Source: Clostridiales bacterium (GTDB taxonomy: Bacteria > Bacillota_A > Clostridia > Saccharofermentanales > Saccharofermentanaceae). From it: a stretch of 37,087 nucleotides of DNA. The notes beneath the pieces were generated by a model. It ran no database searches. It was given only the letters and a program-made list of their open reading frames with translations, and was not told the DNA's origin. This document shows positions 27,409 through 36,251 of this stretch, piece by piece. A program made the position numbers and the translations under genes. The first letter of the stretch is position 1. Each line of letters begins with the position of its first letter. The DNA is taken from NCBI GenBank assembly GCA_017649745.1, contig JAGCGE010000138.1, positions 1 to 37,087 of the forward strand, read 5' to 3'.

Positions 27409-30014
27409 TAATTGTCCTCGTCTGATTCTTTTGTCTCGGTCGTAGCCGTAGTTGTTGCCGCAGGAAGAGCATCCGTATTGTTCAGCCTTGCCTTGAACTT
27501 CAAAGCCTCATAATAAGGGATATCGAAGATATATGATGCTCTTTCGTCATCTCCGAAAACGTTATTATACTCGAGGACGGAATAATAATTCCAAAGGTCC
27601 TTATGAAGCATCTCGAGCTTACCTGCAATATAGTTACCGTCTTTATCGCATATACCCATTGTCGTAACGACAGGATAGAGCTCATAAAGATCTGAGAGGA
27701 ACATCTGATACTCTGTCATAGGAAGACCAGCTACCTGCATAACGAGTGTTGAGAGGTAGTTGAGTGAGATCGCATTGATCTCCTTTTCAGGAATATCATA
27801 GTTAGCCCAGATAAAGTAATCTGTGATATAGAGTTTCTGCATCTCTTCAGGAGAAAGCTCAGCAACATCCTTAACACCGAGGATGTTCTCATAGAATCCG
27901 TCCTTGAAGCTCGGGAGATGGTCTCCGAAGAAGCAGATGACTGTTGGCTCATCGACATTCTGGAAATACTCGATAAGCTCCTGTATGGCTTCGTCTGAAT
28001 GCCTTGCAACAGAGAAATACTGCTCTGCCTGTGGGTATGCGCCCGGATCAGGTACATAGCTTACATCAGGTTCGAAGTTCGCATATGTCTTTGTATAAGA
28101 ACCGTGGTTCTGCATCGTAACGTTGAAGCAGAAGAACGGATTATCGCATTCTTGCTCATTCTTTTCGAAAAGCTCGATGACCTTCTTATATGAGCATGAG
28201 TCACTGATATAGGATCTGATATATTCAGGCTCCTGGAAATCATCGATCGAATAGAATCTGTCGAATGCCATATAGTTATATACGTCAGGTCTGTTCCAAC
28301 CGCTCGCAAGATACGGATGAACTGCATAAGCCGTGTAGCCGTAGCCCTTAAGGACTCTCGAGAGAGAACCCGCATCATCGTCGATATACTGCTGATAAGG
28401 GATACTACCGTTAGGCATGATCGTCATGGAGTTACCTGTAAGGAACTCGAATTCGGAGTTAGCCGTACCGCCGCCGTATGTAGAAACATAGCAGTCGCCC
28501 TTGATCGTATTCTCAGAAAGAGAATCGATGAATGGTGAATATGGCTGGCTAAGTTCGATATCACCAAACTGTGAGAAGTCAGAATAAGACTCATTCATGA
28601 TACAGATGATGTTAGGCTTGTTTGTAGAAGCGATACGTCTTCTGATGTCACCCGTGATCTTCTGATCTGTGAGCATGTTAGTTCCGTAGTTATCGGAAAC
28701 GTCTGCTTCGACATCAGCAAGTCCCTGCTCGCTATATACTGCAGGAGCCTTGACCTTCAGGTACTGGGCATTCATCGTGATAGCAACGATCATACCGTTA
28801 TCAGTGTAGTTAAGAGGCTGGTTCCAAACGTTATTAACGATACCGAGCTTCTTCATGATGGAATTCTGTGTAGTGGAATATCTGTCCGTATCGAAAAGAG
28901 CGAAGACCATGAGAGTTCCTAGCGTAAGGCAAAGGGCACTGATACCGATCCTCGACTTGATCTTCCTCATGCTGTAACGGAATCTGGATACGACTGCTGT
29001 AACGAGCATGAAGAGACATGCTGTCATGATGACAATATAAGAGAGCTTTATCTCATACTCACCTGCAACGTTCATTGCTGTCTTGAAAGAAGCTACGTCA
29101 GAAAGTGAGAGCGGCTCGCCTCTGAACTCGAGCTTATAGAAGTTGATCAAAGCCAATATGAAGATCGCTGTGTTGGAGAACAATACCGCGAACCTGAGCT
29201 TATTGGTGATCGCAAAGAAGAAGCAGTAGATCAGGAAATAAAGGATATAGTTAACAAAGTAAGCCGCGAAGATCTTATTAGTGATCGAGTTGGCATTAAG
29301 GATCTCAACGAGAAGGAATGATACGACCGGCATGAGTGCGAGGATAAAATAGCAGATAACCTTACGTCTTGCCTTGTCGATGTGGAGTACCAAAAGTGCT
29401 GAGAAAGAAGCTGACAGGATCGAGATCAAGGAGATAGCAAATGCCAGATAATGGAACTGTGCATAAGCGATCTGTGTTGAAGCCTGCATACGGATCTCAG
29501 GATCATGTCCCGGGAATTCTACCTCACCGCACTCATCAGGAACGTTATTGGATACCCAAAGTCTTGGTGATCTTGCTTCTGTTGTTCCTTCGCAGAGAAC
29601 TGTATATTTATATGAACCATTCTTCTTAACATGAAGGTTCACATCGAATCTGTAATAATCATCACTTACGAGATCAGCTACCGCAACCTGCTTATTGTAG
29701 ATCACAGCCTCATCTTTGTCATAGATAGTAAAAGTGACTGTTCCCTCGTTATAGTCGCAGTTAGCAAAACGGAGCTCGATATAGTTGATAGTCGGACCTG
29801 AAGGCTTGATCGGCTGTACCAAAGGCTCGCCAAAGATCCTTCCGCTTCTCTCACCTCTTGTACCCATGCAAGCGGAGACTCTCTCGTCCTTAAAGTTAGG
29901 TAAAAGAATGAATAACACTGACAACAGTAAGATAAGAACGATGCTTACTGCTACCCAGCGTTTTTTATTTCTAGTAATCGATATGACTTTTTTGAATTTG
30001 CTAAATCTTTTCAT
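27408..30014 (-). CDS. LTA-synthase-family membrane enzyme with extra external N-terminal domain
   Basis: 868 residues, against about 640 for LtaS. After a basic start and helix 1 (20-39) comes a beta-rich external region (about 45-185), then about five further helices (185-375). The C-terminal sulfatase-fold catalytic domain (465-810) carries metal ligand Glu475 (CIMNES), nucleophile Thr517 in YGGGTANSEFEFLTG, and FFGDHLPSF. The family transfers phosphoglycerol from phosphatidylglycerol to growing lipoteichoic acid or other envelope glycans, with the active site outside the membrane. The GGGTANSEFEF version is that of the broad LTA-synthase-like group, so another acceptor is possible. The last 40 residues are Thr/Ala/Glu-rich and disordered. 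The ribosome site is weak. The coupled downstream gene is a DEAD-box helicase. Confidence 0.92.
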   Translation of the reverse strand: MKRFSKFKKVISITRNKKRWVAVSIVLILLLSVLFILLPNFKDERVSACMGTRGERSGRIFGEPLVQPIKPSGPTINYIELRFANCDYNEGTVTFTIYDKDEAVIYNKQVAVADLVSDDYYRFDVNLHVKKNGSYKYTVLCEGTTEARSPRLWVSNNVPDECGEVEFPGHDPEIRMQASTQIAYAQFHYLAFAISLISILSASFSALLVLHIDKARRKVICYFILALMPVVSFLLVEILNANSITNKIFAAYFVNYILYFLIYCFFFAITNKLRFAVLFSNTAIFILALINFYKLEFRGEPLSLSDVASFKTAMNVAGEYEIKLSYIVIMTACLFMLVTAVVSRFRYSMRKIKSRIGISALCLTLGTLMVFALFDTDRYSTTQNSIMKKLGIVNNVWNQPLNYTDNGMIVAITMNAQYLKVKAPAVYSEQGLADVEADVSDNYGTNMLTDQKITGDIRRRIASTNKPNIICIMNESYSDFSQFGDIELSQPYSPFIDSLSENTIKGDCYVSTYGGGTANSEFEFLTGNSMTIMPNGSIPYQQYIDDDAGSLSRVLKGYGYTAYAVHPYLASGWNRPDVYNYMAFDRFYSIDDFQEPEYIRSYISDSCSYKKVIELFEKNEQECDNPFFCFNVTMQNHGSYTKTYANFEPDVSYVPDPGAYPQAEQYFSVARHSDEAIQELIEYFQNVDEPTVICFFGDHLPSFKDGFYENILGVKDVAELSPEEMQKLYITDYFIWANYDIPEKEINAISLNYLSTLVMQVAGLPMTEYQMFLSDLYELYPVVTTMGICDKDGNYIAGKLEMLHKDLWNYYSVLEYNNVFGDDERASYIFDIPYYEALKFKARLNNTDALPAATTTATTETKESDEDN

Positions 30015-30147
30015 CTATATCTAACCTAACCAAATACCAACAGTTAGAATTGTAAAGGATTAGCCTATTAAAATAAATAAAATAGCATTTGGTTACATTG
30101 TCGAAGTTAACGATAAAAAAGGGATAAGTGTTGTTTATAATTCTCTC

Positions 30148-30960
30148 TTACTTTTTTCGAAAAGCACTGATAATAGCACAGACAACAAAGACAAATACGG
30201 AGATAAGGCAGATAGTTCCACCCGGCTTAAGACCGTAGAGGAACGACAGTACAAGGCCAAGACAAGTCGAGCAGACCGAGAAGATCATCGAGATGATGAT
30301 CTGCTTTTTATAGCTTCTCGCGATCATAGAAGCCGCTGCTACAGGAACTACCATGAGACTTGATATTATGAGCGTTCCGACGATCCTGGCAGATACTGAT
30401 ACGGCAAGAGCTGTAAGCACTGTGATAAAGACGTTCACAATACCTGTCCTGATGCCGAGGAGCCTAGCTGAATCTTCATCGAACGATATGAGGAATATTG
30501 CCCTATAAAGGACAATATAAGTAACTATTACTATAAGACCTATCACAAGGATGATGATAAGTTCACTTATGGAAGTAGCGAGAATAGATCCGAACAGGAA
30601 AGACGAGAAATCAGCACCCTTCTTAACAAATCCGCTCATGACGCCCGCGATACCGATACCAAGCGACAGGATTATCGCAACAGCCATCTCGCTATGCATA
30701 CCGAGTCGCTTCCTGACGGCTTCGATCATTATCGCGCCGACAAGACAGGCGAAGATAGCACCTACGATCGGATCGACACCTGCCACAAGTCCGATCGATA
30801 CACCTGCAAGAGATGTATGAGCAAGTGAATCGCCGATCATCGAAAGTCTCTTGTGGACCATGACATTACCAAGAAGCGAGATGATAACAGCGATCATGAT
30901 GCCTGCTATAAAGGCCTTTACCATATATGAATATGAGAACATAGACAGAAGTTCGCTCAT
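30148..30960 (-). CDS. znuB: Zinc/manganese ABC transporter permease (ZnuB-like)
   Basis: 270 residues with eight or so membrane helices of the ABC-3 family. Signatures include GNVMVHKRLSMIGDSLAHTSLAG (26-48; His-containing metal-path loop) and the coupling stretch around DEDSARLLGIRTG. It forms the membrane channel for the binding protein and ATPase encoded upstream. Its ATG overlaps the ATPase stop codon by one base (TAATG). Zn versus Mn cannot be separated by this subunit; the His-rich tail of the ATPase favours zinc. The 133 bases downstream (30015-30147) are AT-rich and hold no gene or clear terminator. Confidence 0.93.
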   Translation of the reverse strand: MSELLSMFSYSYMVKAFIAGIMIAVIISLLGNVMVHKRLSMIGDSLAHTSLAGVSIGLVAGVDPIVGAIFACLVGAIMIEAVRKRLGMHSEMAVAIILSLGIGIAGVMSGFVKKGADFSSFLFGSILATSISELIIILVIGLIVIVTYIVLYRAIFLISFDEDSARLLGIRTGIVNVFITVLTALAVSVSARIVGTLIISSLMVVPVAAASMIARSYKKQIIISMIFSVCSTCLGLVLSFLYGLKPGGTICLISVFVFVVCAIISAFRKK

Positions 30961-31748
30961 TATTTGTCACCTCCGTCATGATGTTCATGATGATCATGAT
31001 CGTGCCCGTGCTTACAGTTGGCACAGTGGATATGACCTTTATTCGAAGAGTGACTGTGAGCATGAGCATGGACGACCGTTGCTTCAGGCATCGCTTCTTC
31101 AGCAAGTGAATGGTCGCTTATACAAAGGACCCTGTTAACGTAAGATGAGATCCTCGCGAGGTCATGAGTAACCATGAGGATCGTAACCTTTTTCTCGATG
31201 TTCTGCTTATGAAGGATAGCCATGAGCCTGTCAACGGATTCACCATCTATACCTACTGTAGGCTCATCTAAGATAAGAAGACTAGGATCGTTCACGAGAA
31301 CTCTCGCGAGCATGACCCTCTGCTGCTGTCCTCCAGAAAGTTCTGAGATCAGGCGCTTTTTGTAATCCTGCATATCGACTGCCTTAAGGCTCTTGTCGAT
31401 AAGTTCCTTCTTGTTCTTACCCTTGATCAGCTTAGGTATCATAGAATATCTTATTATCTCTTCTACCGTCGCCGGAAAAGACGAAGAGAGTGCACCACTG
31501 TTCTGCGGCACATAACCGATACCTTCGTAATTCTTCTTCCCGACAACATTCTGTCCGAGAAGCATGACACTTCCCTTATCAGGCTTAAGAAATCCCAAAA
31601 GGAGCTTTATCATCGTGGATTTACCAACACCGTTATCACCGATAATAGCCGAGAAGTCGCCTTCCTTTACCTGGAAAGAGACGCCTTCGAACAGGTTGGT
31701 ATTATCATATCCGAATGTCAGATCCTTAACTTCAACAACGTTTTCCAT
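30960..31748 (-). CDS. znuC: Zinc/manganese ABC transporter ATPase with His-rich tail (ZnuC-like)
   Basis: 262 residues. Walker A GDNGVGKS (37-44), Q-loop PQNSG, signature LSGGQQQR (137-144), Walker B LLILDEPT (157-164) and switch His195 (MVTHD) are all present. The core ends near residue 222. The remaining 40 residues are a tail with 13 His and a CANC pair (227-257), a likely metal-binding segment in the cytoplasm. GAGGG six bases before ATG supports the start, 12 bases after the binding-protein gene. In zinc importers the His-rich segment is normally in the extracellular binding protein instead. Confidence 0.95.
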   Translation of the reverse strand: MENVVEVKDLTFGYDNTNLFEGVSFQVKEGDFSAIIGDNGVGKSTMIKLLLGFLKPDKGSVMLLGQNVVGKKNYEGIGYVPQNSGALSSSFPATVEEIIRYSMIPKLIKGKNKKELIDKSLKAVDMQDYKKRLISELSGGQQQRVMLARVLVNDPSLLILDEPTVGIDGESVDRLMAILHKQNIEKKVTILMVTHDLARISSYVNRVLCISDHSLAEEAMPEATVVHAHAHSHSSNKGHIHCANCKHGHDHDHHEHHDGGDK

Positions 31749-31760
31749 GAATATCCCTCA

Positions 31761-32663
31761 TTAAGACAAGCCCTTGATAAGTGCTTCGAGATTGTCCTCC
31801 ATCACCTTACAATACCTGGAATCAGCGTCCTTGTACTCATCTTCGTCCAATGTCTCGAAAGTACGAAGCGACAGGAGTTCACAGCCTGTCTCATCACTAA
31901 GCGTCTTCGCTGCGTCAGCACTTACAGATGCATCAAAGAACACAGCCTTGATATCATTATCCTTTACGAAATCCGTTATGGACGCAAGAGTCTTGGCATC
32001 AGGCTCAGAATCTTCTGAAAGGCCGTCGATCGCCATCTGCTTAAGACCGAATTCGTTACACATATAACCGAAAGCATCATGAGATACTACGATCGTCTCG
32101 CCCTTATAAGGAGCCAGCTTCTCCTCATATTCACCCTTGATCCTCGTTACTTCTTCCTTAAGGGAATCAGCTCTGTTCTTATATCCGTTGCTGTGCGAAG
32201 GATCGTTCTCAGACAGGAACTTCTCGATATTATCGACCTCTGTCAGGGCATTTTCGAAAGAAAGCCAGATGTGAGGGTCGGTTCCGTGATCTTCCTCGAT
32301 AGTATTCACACCGGTTGAAGCATCAAGGACCTTCACATTCTTAAGTGAACCGCTCTTCTCGATCGTCTCAAGCCAAGGCTCCATGCCGGCACCGTTAGTG
32401 ATCAGAACATCAGCCTTTTCGATATTTCTCATATCAGTTGTGGAAGGCTCCCAGTCATGCGGTTCAGCTCCGCAAGGGACCATCAGCTTAACTTCTGCAT
32501 CGTCACCTGCGATAGTCTTAGTTAAGTCGTAAACCGGAAAAACGGTACAATAAACATGGAACTTATCAGTCTCGAAAGAGTTATTAGAGGTACATGAACA
32601 AAGGCATGATACCAATATCAATGCCGTAACGAAAACGCTTATTCTTTTAAGGATGCAACGCAT
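31761..32663 (-). CDS. znuA: Metal-binding lipoprotein of the zinc/manganese ABC importer (ZnuA-like)
   Basis: 300 residues, the normal size for cluster A-I binding proteins. A lipoprotein signal is seen with Cys20 (LVSC) or Cys24 as the lipidated residue. Metal ligands His69 (EPHDWEP), His131 (DPHIWLS) and His195 (VSHDAFGY) are in place; the fourth is probably an acidic residue near FFDASVS. The loop between the first two ligands is short and acidic (TIEEDHGTDPH) rather than the long His-rich loop of many ZnuA proteins. AGAGG precedes the ATG. It is the first gene of a three-gene importer operon and divergent from the deoB-deoC fusion. No clear promoter or Zur box could be assigned in the 77-base gap. 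Confidence 0.93.
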   Translation of the reverse strand: MRCILKRISVFVTALILVSCLCSCTSNNSFETDKFHVYCTVFPVYDLTKTIAGDDAEVKLMVPCGAEPHDWEPSTTDMRNIEKADVLITNGAGMEPWLETIEKSGSLKNVKVLDASTGVNTIEEDHGTDPHIWLSFENALTEVDNIEKFLSENDPSHSNGYKNRADSLKEEVTRIKGEYEEKLAPYKGETIVVSHDAFGYMCNEFGLKQMAIDGLSEDSEPDAKTLASITDFVKDNDIKAVFFDASVSADAAKTLSDETGCELLSLRTFETLDEDEYKDADSRYCKVMEDNLEALIKGLS

Positions 32664-32675
32664 TTACATGACCTC

Positions 32676-32704
32676 TTTCAACATAACTAGACTATAATTA
32701 TAAT
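32676..32704 (+). promoter_or_regulatory. Candidate promoter of the phosphopentomutase-aldolase gene
   Basis: TTTCAA (32676-32681) and TATAAT (32699-32704) with a 17-base spacer, giving a leader of about 30 bases with AAGGAG at 32726-32731. The -35 match is weak. Confidence 0.5.
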
Positions 32705-32740
32705 ACATATGTCAACATGATATAGAAGGAGATACCATAA

Positions 32741-34558
32741 ATGGCTAACAGGGTTTTCTTAACGGTATTGGATAGTTTCGGTATAGGCGAAGCAATAGAC
32801 GCAGGACTTTTTAACGATGAAGGAAGCAACACTTTAGGAGCAGTATGTTCCATTGAAGACCTTAATCTTCCGAATCTCGCGAAGCTCGGGCTTTTCGATA
32901 TTACAGGACATAAAGATCAGAGGATCCTTACGCATCTTCAGAATAACAAGTACGATCGTCCGATAGGCTCATATGGAAGGCTCAAGGAACTTTCCATGGG
33001 AAAGGATACTACGATAGGTCACTGGGAGATCGCAGGAGTTCTTTCCGATAAGCCGATGCCGACATACCCTGACGGATTCCCTGAGGAGATCTTACAGGCG
33101 CTTAAGGAAGCAACAGGAAGAGATATCCTCTGTAACAAGCCATATAGCGGCACTGAGGTCATCAACGACTACGGTGATGAACATGTTAGGACAGGCGCTC
33201 TCATCGTCTACACTTCTGCCGACAGCGTGCTCCAGATCGCTGCTCACGAGGACGTTATCCCTGTAGAGGAACTCTATGATATCTGTAAGAAAGCACGCGA
33301 CATCATGACAGGCGAGCATGCCGTTGGAAGGATCATCGCGCGTCCGTTCATCGGAACTTCAGGTAACTATCAGAGGACTTCCAATCGTCACGATTTCTCG
33401 CTCACACCACCTTCTTCGACGATGCTCGACATCCTTAAGGGAAAGGGCAAGGACGTTATCTCCATCGGCAAGATAATCGATATCTTCGCTTCAAGAGGAA
33501 TAACCGAGTTCACAAGGACTTCAGGAAATACAGAAGGCATCAAGCTCATGCTCGAGATGCAGAACAAGGACTTTAACGGTCTTTGCTTCACCAACCTCGT
33601 CGATTTCGATATGCTCTACGGCCACAGGAACGACACCCGCGGATATGACGATGCTCTTATGGAATTCGACTCATCTCTCGGTATCTTCCTCGAAAACATG
33701 AAGGACGGAGATCTTCTTATCATCACAGCCGATCACGGATGCGATCCGTCAACACCTTCGACAGATCACTCCCGCGAGAATGTACCTGTTCTGGTATATG
33801 GTTGCGGTTATGACGTGCCTTACGATATGGGAGCAATGGCAGGATTCAATAACATCTCTGATATCGTATTGAACGCACTTCTCACAGATAAAAATAACTT
33901 CAAGTATGCTCCGAAGGTTCCGTCGAAAGAGAATGTCATGAGTTATGTGGATATGACGAATCTTAAGACCAATGCGAAACTTGAGGACATCTATGCTCTT
34001 ATCGATCGCGCTATCGAGAACAATGCAGCTTCAGTTTGTATCCAGCCTTGCTACGTTAAAGATGCATTTAAGTACGCTAACGGAAGACTTCCGATCTGCA
34101 CTGTCATTGGTTTCCCTAACGGATACCACACACCGGCAGCTAAACTTTTCGAAGCCTTGGAAGCATGTAACAACGGAGCTTACGAGATCGATACAGTAAT
34201 CAATAACTGCTTTGTCAAAGACGGCAGATTCGACGATATCTACAGCGAACTTAAGGCTCTTGCAGACGGAGTTCATTCGAAGGGATGCCTCCTCAAGGTC
34301 ATAATCGAGACCTGCCTGCTTAATGAGGAAGAGAAGATCAAGCTCTGCGACATCGTCACGAGAAGCGGCGCCGATTATATCAAGACCAGCACAGGATTCG
34401 GTTCAGCAGGAGCTACGCTTGAAGATGTCGAACTCATGAGGAATAATGTCGGATCTGAAATTAAGGTTAAAGCCGCAGGCGGCATCAGAACTAAGGATCT
34501 AGCTTATGAGATGATCGACAGAGGCGCTGACAGGATCGGAGCTTCTAATCTGAACTAA
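32741..34558 (+). CDS. deoB/deoC: Phosphopentomutase - deoxyribose-phosphate aldolase fusion
   Basis: 605 residues. Residues 1-385 are a complete phosphopentomutase: metal site Asp11 (LDSFGIGE), phospho-Thr region GKDTTIGHWE (87-96), Asp290/His295 (DFDMLYGHR), Asp330/His331 (ADHGCDP) and His343 (TDHSRE). Residues 400-605 are a deoxyribose-phosphate aldolase with Asp484 (EIDTVIN), Schiff-base Lys548 (ADYIKTSTGFG) and Lys577 (VKAAGGIRT). The two halves catalyse consecutive steps of deoxynucleoside breakdown: deoxyribose 1-phosphate to 5-phosphate, then to acetaldehyde and glyceraldehyde 3-phosphate. The frame runs through without a break, with a short linker (386-400). In most bacteria deoB and deoC are separate genes of one operon. 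All key residues are kept, so both activities are likely. The aldolase ends slightly early, at RIGASNLN. Confidence 0.95.
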   Translation: MANRVFLTVLDSFGIGEAIDAGLFNDEGSNTLGAVCSIEDLNLPNLAKLGLFDITGHKDQRILTHLQNNKYDRPIGSYGRLKELSMGKDTTIGHWEIAGVLSDKPMPTYPDGFPEEILQALKEATGRDILCNKPYSGTEVINDYGDEHVRTGALIVYTSADSVLQIAAHEDVIPVEELYDICKKARDIMTGEHAVGRIIARPFIGTSGNYQRTSNRHDFSLTPPSSTMLDILKGKGKDVISIGKIIDIFASRGITEFTRTSGNTEGIKLMLEMQNKDFNGLCFTNLVDFDMLYGHRNDTRGYDDALMEFDSSLGIFLENMKDGDLLIITADHGCDPSTPSTDHSRENVPVLVYGCGYDVPYDMGAMAGFNNISDIVLNALLTDKNNFKYAPKVPSKENVMSYVDMTNLKTNAKLEDIYALIDRAIENNAASVCIQPCYVKDAFKYANGRLPICTVIGFPNGYHTPAAKLFEALEACNNGAYEIDTVINNCFVKDGRFDDIYSELKALADGVHSKGCLLKVIIETCLLNEEEKIKLCDIVTRSGADYIKTSTGFGSAGATLEDVELMRNNVGSEIKVKAAGGIRTKDLAYEMIDRGADRIGASNLN

Positions 34559-34584
34559 AAAGTATGCTCATCCCAACATAAATC

Positions 34585-35508
34585 TTAGTTGAACTTATCA
34601 ACAAATTCCTTAACAGTCAGGAAATAGTCATCCTTGATAGGTTCTCTCATCAATTCATGTCTATACGGACCGAAGTCTTTCTCTTCGAGAGGGACTTCGT
34701 GCGCCTTGAAGATGTCGATGACCTTCTTAACGCCGACACCGTATGAACCTACCGGATCATCGTCGCCATAAACGAACAGACACGGCTTCTTGCTAAGACC
34801 ATTGATCGCTTCCTTGCTCTGGATGAACTTAACAAGCCTGAACAGGTCATAATAACCTTTATTCGTGAAAAGGAATCCGCACAACGGATCATCGATATAC
34901 GCCTTTACGTTCTCATCGATAACGCTGAGCCAGTCGTAGTTTGTCTTTTTGTCCTTGATAGTCTTGTTATATGTTCCGAATGAAAGCACGCTCAGAAAGC
35001 CGCCGCTCTTCTTGCTCCTACCGATAAGACAGAGGAATCTGGCAACAAAAAGACCTAATCCCGCCAAAGGCTCAGGACCCTTGGTGGAAGCGAAAATGAA
35101 CGCGTCATAGTTAACGGAATATCTAGATATCGAATACATCGCTCTCGCGACGAAAGAACCCATACTGTGACCGTAAAGGATAGACGGCGACTGTCCGGTT
35201 GTTTTCGCGACGAGATCATGAAAGACCAGGTTATCTTCCATCAAGGTCTTATAGGAATCTTTCTTATCTCCGAAATAGCCGAGAGGATCCTTGTTAAGCG
35301 ATGCCGTCTTACCATGTCCCTGCATATCGATGCCGCACACGGTATATCCAGCATCGTTCAGATACTTTATCATCTCCTGATAACGGTCGATATATTCGGC
35401 CATACCATGGCAGATCTGGATCGTAGCCTTAGGCTCTGATACAGGAAAGATATACCCTATTGCTTTTTTACCCGGACCTGAAACCGAATCGAAAATGATC
35501 TCTTTCAT
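34585..35508 (-). CDS. Alpha/beta hydrolase, monoacylglycerol-lipase-like
   Basis: 307 residues of the serine-hydrolase fold (Hydrolase_4 / lysophospholipase group). The oxyanion strand ICHGMAEYIDRY (32-43), DMQGHGKT (61-68), nucleophile elbow GHSMG with Ser115, acid region VYGDDDPVG and final FGPYRHE with the catalytic His are all visible. There is no signal peptide. Likely substrates are monoacylglycerols or lysophospholipids, but the family is broad. Its ATG overlaps the stop of the YugP-type peptidase by one base (TAATG), so the two are translated together. It converges on the deoB-deoC fusion gene with only 26 bases between stops and no obvious terminator. Confidence 0.92.
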   Translation of the reverse strand: MKEIIFDSVSGPGKKAIGYIFPVSEPKATIQICHGMAEYIDRYQEMIKYLNDAGYTVCGIDMQGHGKTASLNKDPLGYFGDKKDSYKTLMEDNLVFHDLVAKTTGQSPSILYGHSMGSFVARAMYSISRYSVNYDAFIFASTKGPEPLAGLGLFVARFLCLIGRSKKSGGFLSVLSFGTYNKTIKDKKTNYDWLSVIDENVKAYIDDPLCGFLFTNKGYYDLFRLVKFIQSKEAINGLSKKPCLFVYGDDDPVGSYGVGVKKVIDIFKAHEVPLEEKDFGPYRHELMREPIKDDYFLTVKEFVDKFN

Positions 35509-36221
35509 TATCTTCTCCTGCTACCTCTCATTGCGAAAAGACGAAGAAGTGTTACACCTGCCGAAGCCATAGCGATAACATACGTTCTTCCTGCAGCTCT
35601 TAAAACCTTCTTGCAGTCTCTTACCTGTCCTTCACCGACAAGTCCCATCTCCTTTATGATCTTCAAGGCTCTGTTACTCGCATTGTATTCGACAGGAACC
35701 ATGATGAGATAGAACAAAAATGCTACAAAGTACGCGACAATACCTATGGTTATTATGTTATATCCGAGATCGTAACTTCCGGCGTACTTTGCAGAATTAC
35801 CGGCGGCCATTATGATTATACCGAACATTGCAAGATAGACACCCGCCCTTGAAGCAATGCCTGCGACAGGAGCAAGGAACTGTCTGATCCTGTAGAACCA
35901 CCAATTTTTCGAATCCTGGATAGCATGTCCGCATTCATGAGCGGCTACGGCGATCGCAGCGATCGAGTAGTTACCGTAAACAGACTGAGACAGATTGATG
36001 GAACCTTCTCTCGGATTATAGTTATCGGTAAGATTTCCCTTTATCGGCTTGATAACAAGACCTGTCACATCTGCCTCACGAAGGATCATCATCGCAGCTT
36101 CATTGGCAGAATAACGTCCTTCCGTTCTAACTTTGGAATACTTGTTGAACGTACTCTTAAGGCTAGCCTGGATTATAAGGCTCACTATATATACAGCAAT
36201 GGCAAGAATATAAAACAGCAT
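35508..36221 (-). CDS. YugP-type zinc metallopeptidase, membrane-bound
   Basis: 237 residues. A membrane helix at the N-terminus (3-20) is followed by the family motif DNYNPREGSINLS (66-78) and the zinc site HECGH (95-99), then helices near 115-135, 150-175 and the C-terminus. This matches the putative neutral zinc metallopeptidase family of B. subtilis YugP, whose substrates are unknown. The ribosome site is GAGGGGG. In the 30-base gap before it, ATAATG-AA-CATTAT (36237-36250) is a perfect 6+6 dyad that also includes a TATAAT on the minus strand, a possible -10 box without a good -35. It is followed by the coupled lipase-like gene, which may point to membrane upkeep, though this is only a neighbourhood argument. 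Confidence 0.93.
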   Translation of the reverse strand: MLFYILAIAVYIVSLIIQASLKSTFNKYSKVRTEGRYSANEAAMMILREADVTGLVIKPIKGNLTDNYNPREGSINLSQSVYGNYSIAAIAVAAHECGHAIQDSKNWWFYRIRQFLAPVAGIASRAGVYLAMFGIIIMAAGNSAKYAGSYDLGYNIITIGIVAYFVAFLFYLIMVPVEYNASNRALKIIKEMGLVGEGQVRDCKKVLRAAGRTYVIAMASAGVTLLRLFAMRGSRRR

Positions 36222-36251
36222 ATCAAAGCCCCCTCTATAATGAACATTATA

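Noticed and set aside
32693..32702. TATAATTATA palindrome between znuA and the deoB-deoC gene, considered as a Zur box
   Set aside because: It is only AT bases, does not match the Zur consensus I know (TCGTAATNATTACGA-like), and is better explained by overlapping -10 boxes.
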